Translations under genes and position numbers: made by a program
Assembly: GCA_013365365.1 (NCBI GenBank)
Contig: JABVXU010000006.1
Location: 248,001-312,000 of the forward strand
Direction of reading: 5' to 3'
Length of the DNA stretch: 64,000 bases
Source of the DNA: Cruorifilaria tuberocauda
Lineage: Eukaryota > Nematoda > Chromadorea > Rhabditida > Onchocercidae
Shown here: positions 1-11,742 of the stretch, piece by piece
Layout of the letters: every line of letters starts with the position of its first letter
How positions within the stretch are numbered: position 1 is the stretch's first letter
The notes under the pieces: generated by a model
Database searches by the model: none
Told to the model about the DNA's origin: nothing
What the model saw: the letters and a program-made list of their open reading frames with translations, nothing else

Positions 1-616
1 CAAATTTTAGATAAAGTAAGTTTTCGGAATAAAGTCGGCTTTCCTTTTGCAATATCTCCAAAAAAAAAACCTAATTCTTCCACCGGTACCGGTAAACATA
101 GAAGAGAAAAATGAATGAAGCAATTTACAAAAGTGTAAAACAGAAACCATAATGAATTTTAGCATTTACAAAGCAAGCATTGAGAACAATCGATTTCTAT
201 ATACAAAAATTACAATAAAATATTTGCAGAATAAATTCATAGATCCATTGCGCTTTGATATTTTGGATTTCAAATCATATTTTCGCTGATAATCCCATAC
301 GCGTCTTCAACTTTTAGTGGTTTAGTTTTTTCTTAAATTTAATTTTTCAGAAGATCTATTTAATATTTAGCAAAATAACCAACTAAAATATTTCTACAAA
401 AGCCTAGAAAAATCTGTATAGTTGTCTTGTAACCGACGAATCTGTTGTACTATAGCTGCCGGTGGAGGAGGTAGGTAATTTGTCAAATTTTACTGAAAAA
501 CAAAAATTTTTTCGTCACGTGTTTATGTATGCAACCTTGGACACCACTTTTCCTTGAGTACCGTTTCACCGATTTTTTTTTTGTTCTGCCGGAAACGCTG
601 CAAAGTTTGAAACATT
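1..616. other. 3' flank of the 617-6666 minus-strand gene, no gene assigned
   Basis: This stretch lies downstream of the stop codon of the minus-strand gene. It is AT-rich. On the minus strand, about 535-595 could form an alternative final exon (acceptor TTTGCAG, then a basic stretch beginning RFRQNKK). About 380-470 reads NYLPPPPAAIVQQIRRLQ in one frame, but it cannot be joined in phase to the exons upstream. I see no independent gene. Confidence 0.4.
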
Positions 617-3600
617 TTACGGCGCTGACATCTTTTTTAAATTCGGATTTAAATGGAAAAGAAAATCTGAAATAAGTACCATTTCCTTTTCAGAGCCAGT
701 TGAACGACTCGGATGATCGAACTTGAACTTCAATTTGCTATCAATACCTAAAAATTTGAAGATTTTCATCGGGTTATTTCAAACAGTTCTATTACAAAAT
801 TTGGACCGAATAAATATGTATTAATACCTACCTTTGCGCTTTTTTCCAGATATTGACCAGCCGAGTTCTTCAAATACCTTAAACATTTTGTGACCTTGTG
901 AAGCCAAAAATCGTTTTGTATTAAAATGTCGTTGCCACGGGAGAAAAGTACATCTCTCCTATAACTGTAACGATCGTCTTCGTATTTTAAAGCATAAATC
1001 TTACGTTTTTCATTTGTTTAATGCTTTCATTTTTGAAGCTACCACCAAAATGCATTCGAAAATGAAACGAAGCTTGATCATGTAACAGTACGATAATTAG
1101 CTCTAGAAATAACAAGGGTGACAAAAAGAAACCTTCGGACAACATTCTCTAGTCCACCAATATTTTTCACAAACTAAACGTAGACCAGTACAAGTTGAGA
1201 GATCCAACAGAGAATTGATGTACTGAAATAACATCTGGTGGAATTCATTGAAGTTTAAAACTAAAAATTGTCTTTTAACAAAGTTAGTTTCCTTTACTTT
1301 TTGAGAAAATTAAAATTTCACTACAAAACCATCTTTTAGTGATTTTGGTCTGAAAATATTGTATTGAAATATATGAATATATGGAGCCGGTTCAAATTAG
1401 ATCATTGTTCAATAAATGGTCTTCGAACAACTTTTTATCCTGTCTATGAAATAAACTATGCTACATTGTATATATATATATTTCAAAGAACAATTAATAT
1501 GAAAACTGGTTATTTGGAATTCTTATATTATATACTCAAATTTCCTGAAAATCCAAATATTGTTTTAATTTCTACTTTTTCTTGCGATAAATTCAATCAT
1601 ATTTTCAAAGAACCATACAATGAAAAATGAATGAAAAAACTGATGAAGAATGAAAAAACTAAACTATATTTAAACTTGGTAAGCTTCGAAAAAAAAAACC
1701 TTAGCAGCATTCGTTTGACCAACGATTGCGGGGAAAAGGCTGATACCAGCTAAAGTCCGAGCAAGACTGGCCAAGACATTACAAGTAGAATTTAATACAC
1801 AACGGTCCTTGCCACTGTTTGTTTTCTTACCGATCCGAAAAGTCTGGATTAAAAATTTCATTAGAAAAAAATCGAAATTTTCAGCCGAAAAATATGCTCA
1901 ATATTATCCTCTCGCACTACGATGTCCCGCTCCGTTAACTCTTTTCCCGATCAAATTCCTTACTTTCAAACTATGAGTTAGCAATCAATGAGAGACTTTC
2001 AACACCAAAAATGAGAGTATAATATGTTTCAATTAGTTTCCACTTTTACGCTTTAATTCTGAAAAAAAAATATTTATTGAAATTAAAATAACTCCGAACT
2101 TTTGGTCCACTTTTTCTTACAATGTTATCTTCAGCTCTGTTCAACTGCTCTGAAATCTTATCACGATGCGCCTTGGATCGCTTCTTAACTTTTCTTGAAA
2201 TAGCTTTGTTTACCGAAGAAATTATCTGAAAATAAAAAGCATTGGCGGAAATATTTTATTGGCGTTCCCAGCTTATAATTTAATTTTCATGTAGTATCAT
2301 AAGACGGCTAAATTTGATACGAACACAAAGGATGAGTGAGCAATGATAGCATAAAGGATAAATAAGCAACGTCCAAAATTAACACAATAAATCATTCAAT
2401 CATCTCTATTTAGTAAAATGGACACTTCAGAAATAAAGATCTTTCGAGATTTTTCAAATTCAGATCCATTTAATTCATGCATGTACTAAGTCCACTGAAT
2501 TTTTATAATGCATCTTTTATAACCGATTAAAACCATGAAAATACCACAAATGATAGTTATTTTTTTTATTTTTTCTACTAAAATTTTAACTTCTAACTAC
2601 TAAGATCCAGAGGATCAGTTCTGTAGTTTTTACTTTATTCCATCTGCACTAAATAGAATTATTCATACTGCACTGCATCGCTCTTAAAAAAGGAAATCCT
2701 ATGCTTAATCAATATCATTAACAAATCTCATGATACGGCCACATACTGAAGTTTGCTTTGAAATAGTTCTTGAAGGAAATTCAATAGAAATCTAAGGAAT
2801 ATTTATGAATTGAAAGTTACTTTTGTAATATTTCAATGAGATATGCTTCTAAAATAAAACAATGTCATTTGTAGAAATTCCTTACAAAATCGCAGAAAGT
2901 TATCTAAAACTCAAAAATAGACTTTTCGGAGGCTAGATAGAAGTGTGAAGTTTTATGCTGCCGATGTAAGTTTGTTTCCATGCATAAATCATAATTTCCG
3001 CTTTTTCGTTTATGTCACAGTAAAGTAAAATCAATATGACGAACATTATGCTTAAGGGTGCATTAAAAGAATCAGAAGTTGAATGTGAACATTAAAGAAA
3101 ACCGTGAAATTTTGAATCATCTGATATGGGTAAGAAGTCATCAGTTAATACTCAACAGTAAAGTTAATGTTTCAGTCAATGCTTCAATAAAAAAACCTAC
3201 CATAGCTTCATATTTGCCTTTCTTTGATTGACGTACTTCTTTTTTAGAATTACTTGCCAACAGCTTTTCCAATTCACGTAACTTTGAGTCATCAAATAAA
3301 GAACTTGAACCGGTATTGTATTCTAGTTTATTTTTCAAAGGTTTAGTACTTTTTATATCTGCCATAGTTTCAAAACACTTTTTTTCAACATGCTCCAAGT
3401 CCGCTATACTTGCCGGAACAGATTTTATTCCCCTTTGAAATGGCAATTCTGGCAATTTTTGCGATGGAACTGATGTTAACAATCCAATTTTTGGTTCGAT
3501 CAAAAGATAGTTCGCCGAAAATGTAGGAGTCGGTATGATCAATTTCGGCATTGACAAAGATTTCTGAAATTCCGAAATTTTTATTTTAATGCATTCTGAA

Positions 3601-6600
3601 TATTCTGATGATTCACTTTCCTTCAAATTCCAATCTTCTGAAAAATCTGTTATTATCACCTGCAAATCCATCTGCAGTTTTCCATCATGATTTACTTCTG
3701 TACTTTTGCTACCAATCAATGCTTCGCTTATATTTGGCAAAATCGGTGACCCATATTTGCACTGCTTCTTCAGTTTCTTTGTATGTGTTAAATTTCGCCG
3801 AATGATTTCACTTTTTGCACTGAATTGATACTAAAAAATAACATTAAATTGTCAAGAAAAAGAGAAAGAAAACCACAGATAGATGACAGCTGTTTATACT
3901 CCAAACAATGTGACTATTTGCCTTCGAAATGATATAATTACAAGGCTAATAACAACACGAGTATCTCAAAAGAAACATGAACATGACCCTCTTGTACAGA
4001 GCACGATGGAAGCTGCTACATTGCTCAGCATATCCCACTTCAAACTTTCTAGTCCTAATGAACCAAAAATTAGCAGTCAATATTCATCCGTTTTCTTTTT
4101 TGTAAAGTTTAGAAACTTCTAATTATATCCAGCCATACGTGCTATGTGCCTAAGCTGAATTCGACTTAAGAACTATAACTATTTAGATGGATCAAAACTT
4201 AATATTCGGCAACTACAATATTTCAACTGTTTTCTAAACCTTTTCTAAACAATTCATTCAAAAGGATGAACAGTTATATCATAAAACCATTAGAATAATA
4301 TTATCAACTTACTTCAATCGAAACACGTTCGCATTGATTCGTAGCGAAATATTTATGCTTATCTTGTGATGCACTAATGCTTTCCGCATTAAACATCCAG
4401 GAAAACAGATTAAGTGCATGCGGTTTCCAAATAATGGATGGCAAAACAAACCGAACCGGAACTGATGGTTTCAGCAAAGTCTCAAAGAAAGAGTATAAAA
4501 ATGAAGGTGCAACATCTCGGTACTGCAGACCGAGAAAGCGATCCTGAATATGATTAACTTTATTAGGGGAGCAAGTTAATTACAGACCAAACAGCAAATA
4601 TTACTGCATCATACAAACAAATATCAGGTAGTAGCAGCGTAATAACCTAACTTCATAATTTTTCATCAATTTGTATTTCAGAAAGTAACAAATAATGAAA
4701 AATGTTCCACATAATAATACCGTTTAGCAATCTTTACATCTCATCCTTTATCTTACTTCAATAAGATATGTTCTTCATTAACTGCCAATTATATTAACTA
4801 AGATCTTTCTTATCTACTTGTGAAATGCGGAAAGGATGAAAAAAAAACACACATTATTATCCATAAAACCAACCTCAACGAAGCAAACATTCTCTGTTGA
4901 CGTAAATGATAATGACTGTGGCTTTCCAATACCTTTTTAAGAAACGAAGAATTAATAACAGAAACGAAGAAAAAGAAGAATTAACTACAAATTTATGTTG
5001 AAAAAAATTAGTTCAGAAAATAGTGATGAATTCAAAATAGAAAATCGAAGTATATAATCATGACAACTAAAGTTTTTATCTATTCATATAAATGAATGCT
5101 GTTTTACATTGAACTCTCATAACGGTGTTACTCAAACTACATACTAACACGTGGGCCAAAAAATTATCATTCCTATCTGTAAAAAATGATACCGAATGCA
5201 TAGTAAAATGTGATCATAATGATAGCAGCAGCTGAAATAATTGCCATGAATCTGATATTTCGTTCCAAAGCAAAATCCTCTAACATTTGACTGAATGGCG
5301 AATCAAAGCATTTCGCTAAAAAGAAAGAAATGAATTCAAGTTCTCACCTTTTTCTAATAACATTTGCTTTCATCTTTTTTGTGATGATATTGAAATTATG
5401 AACCGTTATGAAGCCAGAACTGTTATTCAGTATGAACATTTTAACCAATGTTATCATACACGTCTTATGTGAAATGAACAAAATGAAAATTTACCACCCT
5501 GCTCGCTACATTTGTATGTTTTGTAAACCCAATTATTTTAAAACTTATTTGCTTCTACTACAATAAAGCGATAAATTTCGACTCATTACTTCTACCATAA
5601 CTGAATAATCAAAAAGTAAACCCAAGCGAAAAGAAATCAAAAATAAGCCACAGATATTAGTCGAATAAAACATCTTTTAGAAAATCAATAAACTTCAATT
5701 TTAATTTTAAATTTCATACTGAATCGAAGGAATGACTTTTATTTCTTATTTCACAGTAATAAATTACCCACAAAACATTTTTGCTTCTAATCCACAAATG
5801 TTCGTATTAAAAATGGAATTTTTATAATGCATCTTTTACAACCGATTAAAACCATGAAAATACTCGAAATGAGAATTATTTTATTTTTTTTACTAAGGCT
5901 TTAAGTCCTAACTACTAAGATAAAGAGGATCAATTCTGTCGTTGCAGTTTTTACTTCAGCCCAACTGCTGCAAATAGAGTTATTCATCCAATATAGCATA
6001 GTTTATCTTTATTGCTGCAATTTTTATTTTAACCCGTCTGATGATACTCATGAAAACTAAGTTATAAGCTGGACACAACAAAATACTGACCATTATGGGA
6101 GCCAAAAGTCAATGCATCGATAAAGATGTGCGTGAATGACGTTCTAAGAATGCATAAACAACTTGAACAATTATGGCTATTATTCTATGTAATGTTGATG
6201 AAATTTCCTACAATTAGTATTTAGAAATAAGCTTACATAATTCATCCAGTTGTTCGGCTATCTTGACAACGTCAGACGGGTTATCCAGCATATCTTCTTC
6301 AATAACCAGAGAAATATCGCCATCATCATCTATACTATCCTCACTTCCATAATCATTATCGTTGTCATTATCATCATCATCATCATCATCCTCATCGTTA
6401 TCATTCACCTGCTCACTGTCTTCCATTTCATTCATCTTTTCTGATGCCGAATCATCTTCCTCTTCCTGGAGTTTCAAAATATTATCGTTGCAACAATGTT
6501 TTTCATCTGTAAATGTTGTAACAATATTAAATTTTGAAAATTATTTGATAGAAGAATAAACTACATCTAGCAAGTCGAAATCGTCTTCGCCAACAAAACT

Positions 6601-6666
6601 CCATGATGAATGAGTGGTGTCGAAGCTCGAAACAGATGGTGAACGAGTCAAACGACATTCATCCAT
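617..6666 (-). CDS. Putative single-pass membrane protein with acidic N-terminus and LIR-like motifs (626 aa, 10 exons)
   Basis: No family recognised. Exons on the minus strand: 6666-6565, 6465-6237, 5315-5193, 4932-4874, 4543-4313, 3830-3201, 2225-2121, 1843-1700, 958-832, 747-617. All joints have GT/AG ends and matching phases, giving 627 codons including TAA. The start ATG lies one base after a strong acceptor (TTTACAG). Residues 22-25 (WSFV) and 30-33 (FDLL, preceded by E27-D28-D29) fit the LIR pattern W/F/Y-x-x-L/I/V. Residues about 55-85 are Asp/Asn/Glu-rich, encoded by an ATC/GAT repeat. Residues 133-151 form one hydrophobic helix followed by Tyr/Phe. The remaining about 470 residues are hydrophilic, Ser/Lys-rich, with no second clear helix. 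The layout (acidic cytosolic head with LIR, one helix, long tail) recalls vertebrate ER-phagy receptors such as CCPG1, but I see no clear sequence homology. The C-terminal exon is the least certain, since an alternative donor (GTACTT) exists within it. Confidence 0.72.
2497..2666 (+). repeat. Dispersed repeat copy A (about 170 bp), intronic
   Basis: This copy resembles 5816-5988 in the same orientation. Both share TTTTTATAATGCATCTTTTA at the start, a shared ACCGATTAAAACCATGAAAA block, the block CTAACTACTAAGAT, and an end near TTATTCAT, with scattered substitutions and small indels between. Both lie in introns of the 617-6666 gene. It may be a short interspersed element or a local duplication; no terminal inverted repeats were noticed. 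Confidence 0.7.
5816..5988 (+). repeat. Dispersed repeat copy B (about 173 bp), intronic
   Basis: Direct partner of 2497-2666, with the same order of shared blocks. Substitutions and a small insertion near GTCGTTGCAG show that the two copies have diverged, so the duplication is not very recent or the copies derive from an older dispersed family. Confidence 0.7.
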
Positions 6667-6668
6667 CC
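6667..6668 (-). other. Probable trans-splice (spliced leader) acceptor
   Basis: On the minus strand the sequence GTTTACAG ends at 6668, and after a single base (6667) comes the ATG of the acidic membrane-protein gene. An acceptor this close to the start codon, with no upstream coding exon visible, is typical of nematode spliced-leader addition sites. It could instead be the acceptor of a cis-spliced 5' noncoding exon. Confidence 0.5.
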
Positions 6669-9102
6669 TGTAAACATGAAAATCCAATGATAAAAATGAG
6701 AAATATCGGTACGATTTGAATGGATAAAAGTTTGACGCAAAAAAGAAAGAACAAAATATAACTGACTAAAGTTATTCCTATATGGCATAAGTAAAAGATG
6801 AAAGGTCATTCGCTACTCATCAATCTTCAAAATCATCAATTAAGGGAACAGGGATGAAAAACACATTACAATCATATAGACAATGCTTGCTATTTCAATT
6901 CACTTTTGGTCTTTTGTTCTTTAAGCGAAGATTGAAGACTGAATTTGTTCAATAGTTTACGATTTCCCACTGAGACAGGAAGAAAGGATCTCTCTCTTCC
7001 TTCTATTTCTATCCTTATTTTAATTCTAACCAAATTATTTTGCAGTTCTCATACCATTAATTGAAAAAAATGAGAAAGAAATTTGTTTACATAAGTAAAC
7101 TATTTATCAAAATTCTTTTTCATAACCCTTAACAGTAACTGCTCTACGTTTGAAAAACAGAATAACTGAGAGGAGCGACTGACAGCAGCAGGCGATTTTA
7201 TCCCTAAGCACATACATTTCACCTCTCTCTCTCTCACCTGCAAAACAACCAGGCTTTTCTTTTCGCTAAAAAACAACTTATTGCACTTATATTTTAAGGA
7301 CGAAAAGAAGAGGGAAAAGAGAAAAAGCAGAAGCACTGAATAACATACACACACACATGCATAGATAAACATGAAATAGAACGAGGAAGGGAAGAACCGG
7401 TTGTAGATGGTTTGCTGAACGACTGACTGTATGGTTGGTGACAAATAATTCAAAGATGAAAGGAATGAAGTAGAAATGGCTAACAGTAAAACATCTGACA
7501 GATACGAACGGAAATAACAAATGTCACTGAGGAAGCTATCACTTTCATTATGACTAGTCCATGAATAGGACCAAGAATTCATTGGACATAGTAGAAAATC
7601 TATCATGTATAGCTTAGAGTCCATTGAATATAGCTTACAGTTCTTCACTGGGTAGCTGATGGCTGACGAGTTACTTCTGCATTTTAATGCAACAAATGAC
7701 TGTAGCCTGTTAAACTTTTTACAACTTCTAAAATGTGTGCTAATTTCTCGACGGAGAGAAACACGCATGTCAACGAAAATGACAGATGAATGTAAGATGA
7801 ACGACAATCTATGAAATATAAATGTAAGAAGGAACAGAAATGGTAGTAAGCAATGAATGCCTTATCAGTTGAAAATTTAGTTCTCTTGCAGGAAAAATTG
7901 AAATTTTCTGACAAATGTGAACTTATTGATAATCTTACTAAGTTTTCCTTGTTTCGCTTCTACCCACTTTCCAATAAAATTTTCGTTCGGATTTGATCCC
8001 ATAACTTATTAGATAAATTTAGGGCAAATAATATAAATTACATGGATAATTATTGTATTCTTGATAAAATTTCCTCATGGAAATAATGACAAAATGAGAA
8101 AAAAGAGCGAATCGTTTAAATTTTGCTTAAATGAGATAGAATTTGAAAATTCTGAGGTAGAAAGTTATGGAAGGGAATGGCATCCTTTCGAAAGAGCAAA
8201 AGATAAACAGCTGTGCTCTTGTCAACGAATGATATGGTATGACTCTCCGCTGAACTAAATCAATCCGACAAAACTTTAATTTCATCTATAAATCGATCAA
8301 TAGAAAGGAATTAACTTTCTTCTTTTAGAAAAAAGCAAAATTGAACGGAATCATTTTCATGATCAGAAGAGAATTGACAAGTATAAATCATCTTTCAGGG
8401 ACTGTTTCCCAGTGAATGATTATTATGTTAATTGACTCAGCGTCAAGAAAACAACTGACAACAGGTTGGATTGAACAACCGTCACGAAGTTTAAGATTTC
8501 ATTGTTTCGCTAGCTTTTCATTGCTTTATTTATTCAGAATATTTCCTCATTTTTTCTTTTGTGTGATGGCGACGTAGATTACGATTAAAAGTAAAGCTTC
8601 TTCCATGATGAAATACTTGCGCTACCAGAAGATATCAGTGAAAGTTACAGATTGAGAGATTAAATAAACTGTAATCCAAATACCTGATTTTGACTTCTTT
8701 GAAATTTCTACGCCGTCTAATCAGTAAAACTTACATCTGATAAACATTTAAAATATATTTTGTCTTCCACGACTATGTTATTCTCTGCGAAGCAAAACAA
8801 AAAAAAATTGATGCATAATGAATTTAATTAATTAGCGTGAAATATCTTCCAAAGGATTGAAACCTTTATCTTCATAGAGTATTATTTGATTTCTTATTTG
8901 TTCACAATGACCTTTTTTGCATCGCAGAATCCAATCAGTACCATAACGAGAGAACACTGCACCGAAAGATGGAATTGTAGATGAACTACCTCAACTACTA
9001 TCACTTATTGCCAGTGAGCATTAGCTGATTTGATAAGCTCATCCTTTTCGCTAGTTGCTAACTCATCAAAATCTGATAAAATAAAATGAGCATTGCTAGC
9101 TA

Positions 9103-9242
9103 GAAGGAGAGAGAGGGAGTTAGAGATAGGAAGAAAGAGAGAGCAGAAAGCTTTACTGGTTGTGAACAGACGACTGAAAGGGACCCTTGTTTATATATAA
9201 AATGTGGCATGCATAGAAAGAGAGAGAGGGAGAGAGAAAGGT
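9103..9242. repeat. GA-rich low-complexity tracts
   Basis: Two GAGAGAGA-type purine tracts, at about 9103-9150 and 9217-9242, lie close together in the intergenic region upstream of the acidic membrane-protein gene. Such GA/CT tracts are common in nematode promoters and may bind GAGA-like factors; this role is inference. Confidence 0.6.
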
Positions 9243-11722
9243 AAGGTAGGGAAAGGAAGGAACAAAAAATACGAGGAAATCAATGATTGTTATATGACCA
9301 ATGATGGATGGATCGGTGAGATAAACAGTAGAGCAGCTCGAAGCTCTCGTAAACAGCAAATGAAACTCATTGCAAAGTGTGATAGGGAGAGGCTCGATTG
9401 ATCGCTTCCTCACTTCCCTCCCACCTTCTTCCCATCGAGTCGTGTCGCACACCTCGGTGGTAGTTTCCTTGGACTGCTGCCTTCGGATCAACATGCTTTC
9501 TATCTAATCGCTCCCTCCGCTGAATTCCAATTTCAATGGGTTCGCATAAAGGTTGAGTTCCAGTATGTCTGAGACACAGTTTCATTGAAATTTCTATGTT
9601 GAGTTCTCACTTCCCGATAGGTAACAGAAGTTAACAGTCGAAGGCTGCGAAGTGCAAATTGCATCCACACTGAAAAAATCAATATCAACTTAAATTTTTA
9701 GACGTTAACGTTAAGTTTTTACTTTCCCTAAAACATGAGATTGATCTAATTAAAAACTTGGAATAAACAGTTGTAACTCATACAGTTTGTTTTGTACGGA
9801 ACATCAATGGAAGAGGACAGGAAAGAATTGGTATGCGGGATACATTTCAGTATCATTCAATTGAAATCGATCAAGATTTTTAGCTTTTATTCAAGCCTTT
9901 GAATGCTGAAAAAAATAGAAACCTTTATAAGTTACTGATACTGATAGCTTGTCTATTTCACCATCAGTAAAAATTAAACGTTAGAATTTAGGCTCCAAAA
10001 TTCTCTTCCTGCTTTCTTCTATACTTTACATTTTATACTTCTTTTTGAATTCGAGAAAATGCGCTGCATTCCCATAAGTTTATTCACAAACTTGTTTATC
10101 ATTCATCATTTTGTGATCAAATTGTTCGAATATTGCAAAATAAAATATGCTACCAATCCAGTTTTGTTTTGGGTATGAAAATTTCAGTGACATAAATTAA
10201 GATTACGATAATTTAAATTTGAATTAAAATTGCTCTATTGCTTTTACATAAATATTGTGGATTTTATACTTCTACCGCTAGTGACAATAAATCAAAAGAT
10301 CTTTAAAATATTGAAAAGAAGAGGAAGAATTGTTTTTCTTTTTTCATTTCGATTCTGACATTTTCGAATTTTTTAAACTTTTTTGGAGATTTTCATTTTA
10401 TGATGTAAGCGTATGTAAAGAAAGACTCTGTGATCAGTGATAATAATGATATTGATAATAAAATATTCAATGGCATCACTGGTGCCATTCACTGGATCAC
10501 TGGATCGTCACTGTCTTTGAAGATGACCCTTAACTGCTTTCAGTTCTGTTCAGTAATTCGGTGGAAGTACTCCTTTTGAAGTTTCATAATCACAACAAAT
10601 TTCAAAATTTTAAATTATATAAAGAGAAGAAGATAAAGAGAGGAAGGTGTCAAGACCTACTCACTGTCAGGACCTACTGTTAAACTGTTTCGTAAGACTC
10701 CAATTTGATAACTTATCACATAGCATTTGGTGAAGAGAACAGTCTCCCAATCTTATTTATTTTTCTTTATCACTTTAACACTGATTGAAGTGAAAATTCT
10801 TATCGTTGTCAATTAACCGGTAATTTACATAGAATGAACTTTGAAGCTAAAATGACAAATTCCTTATCAGTATAACGTTCAAAACTGGAGTCGAGATAAT
10901 CTTGTGATAATATCAACTCTGTTCAATTACTTTTCACCCAAGGCTGTATGTTGTCAGTTGTAAGGTATTAGATATCTAGCACATTATTGCCGGTATAATC
11001 AAAAGTTTCAAATTAAGCAAACGCTATGTGACAGCTTAATTTTAGGACGAATAAAGCAAAAGTAAAATGAATGTCAGTGAGAATTAATCACTAGAGGTGT
11101 GGAAGAAAAGAACAAATTAGCCATAAGATGATTGATTGGTAAGTAAGCCAAAGTATTGAAATATGAGTGGGAAATCAGCAACAGTTAATTCGTTGTTGTA
11201 CAGTATCTCGAAAAGCTCTTCGATTAATGGAAATTGATATTTATTTGGTTGTGCTTTATTTGTATTTCACGGAATTTGTTTATAAGCTAAGATTATCGTT
11301 TTGCTTCTTTGCTTTTAAACCTCAAAACTTCATTTTAAAATAGTATGATAACTTTGATGAAAGAGGCAAAAAAACGGAATGTTGTCGTTTTGAGTCAGAG
11401 AACGGTGATGGTCAATTCGCAATTGTGAGCGACTTTTGTTGTCTCAAAAAGCTAATTTTAAAGTAAGTTTCAAATTCACAGCAATGCAAAGTCCTATTTT
11501 CCGGAGGTTTCAATCTTTAAAAGAGTACAAAAGATAAATGCATTATTTTCAACCAATTTCATCGAATATCGTTACCCATCAAATCCCATTTCAATTGATT
11601 CTTGTTTTGTCAATCAGTGCTAAACTATCGATTATTTACTATCAATAGAATCATCTCACAAGCCTCTGAACATAATTTGAGAAAGTTCTAATTAGAGATT
11701 GAGAATTAAACATGCATAATGA

Positions 11723-11742
11723 TTATATATATATATATATTA
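11723..11742. repeat. (TA)n microsatellite
   Basis: Uninterrupted alternating TA run of about 20 bp in intergenic DNA. Confidence 0.85.

Noticed and set aside
6357..6400. ATC/GAT trinucleotide run as a possible independent repeat element
   Set aside because: It lies inside exon 2 of the acidic membrane-protein gene, where it encodes the Asp-rich tract in frame.
7100..7807. 235-codon open frame on the minus strand
   Set aside because: The plus strand here is purine-rich, so the minus strand is pyrimidine-rich and poor in purine-containing stop codons. Other minus frames are also open. The peptide is low-complexity Ser/Leu/Phe/Cys with no family resemblance and no splice structure.
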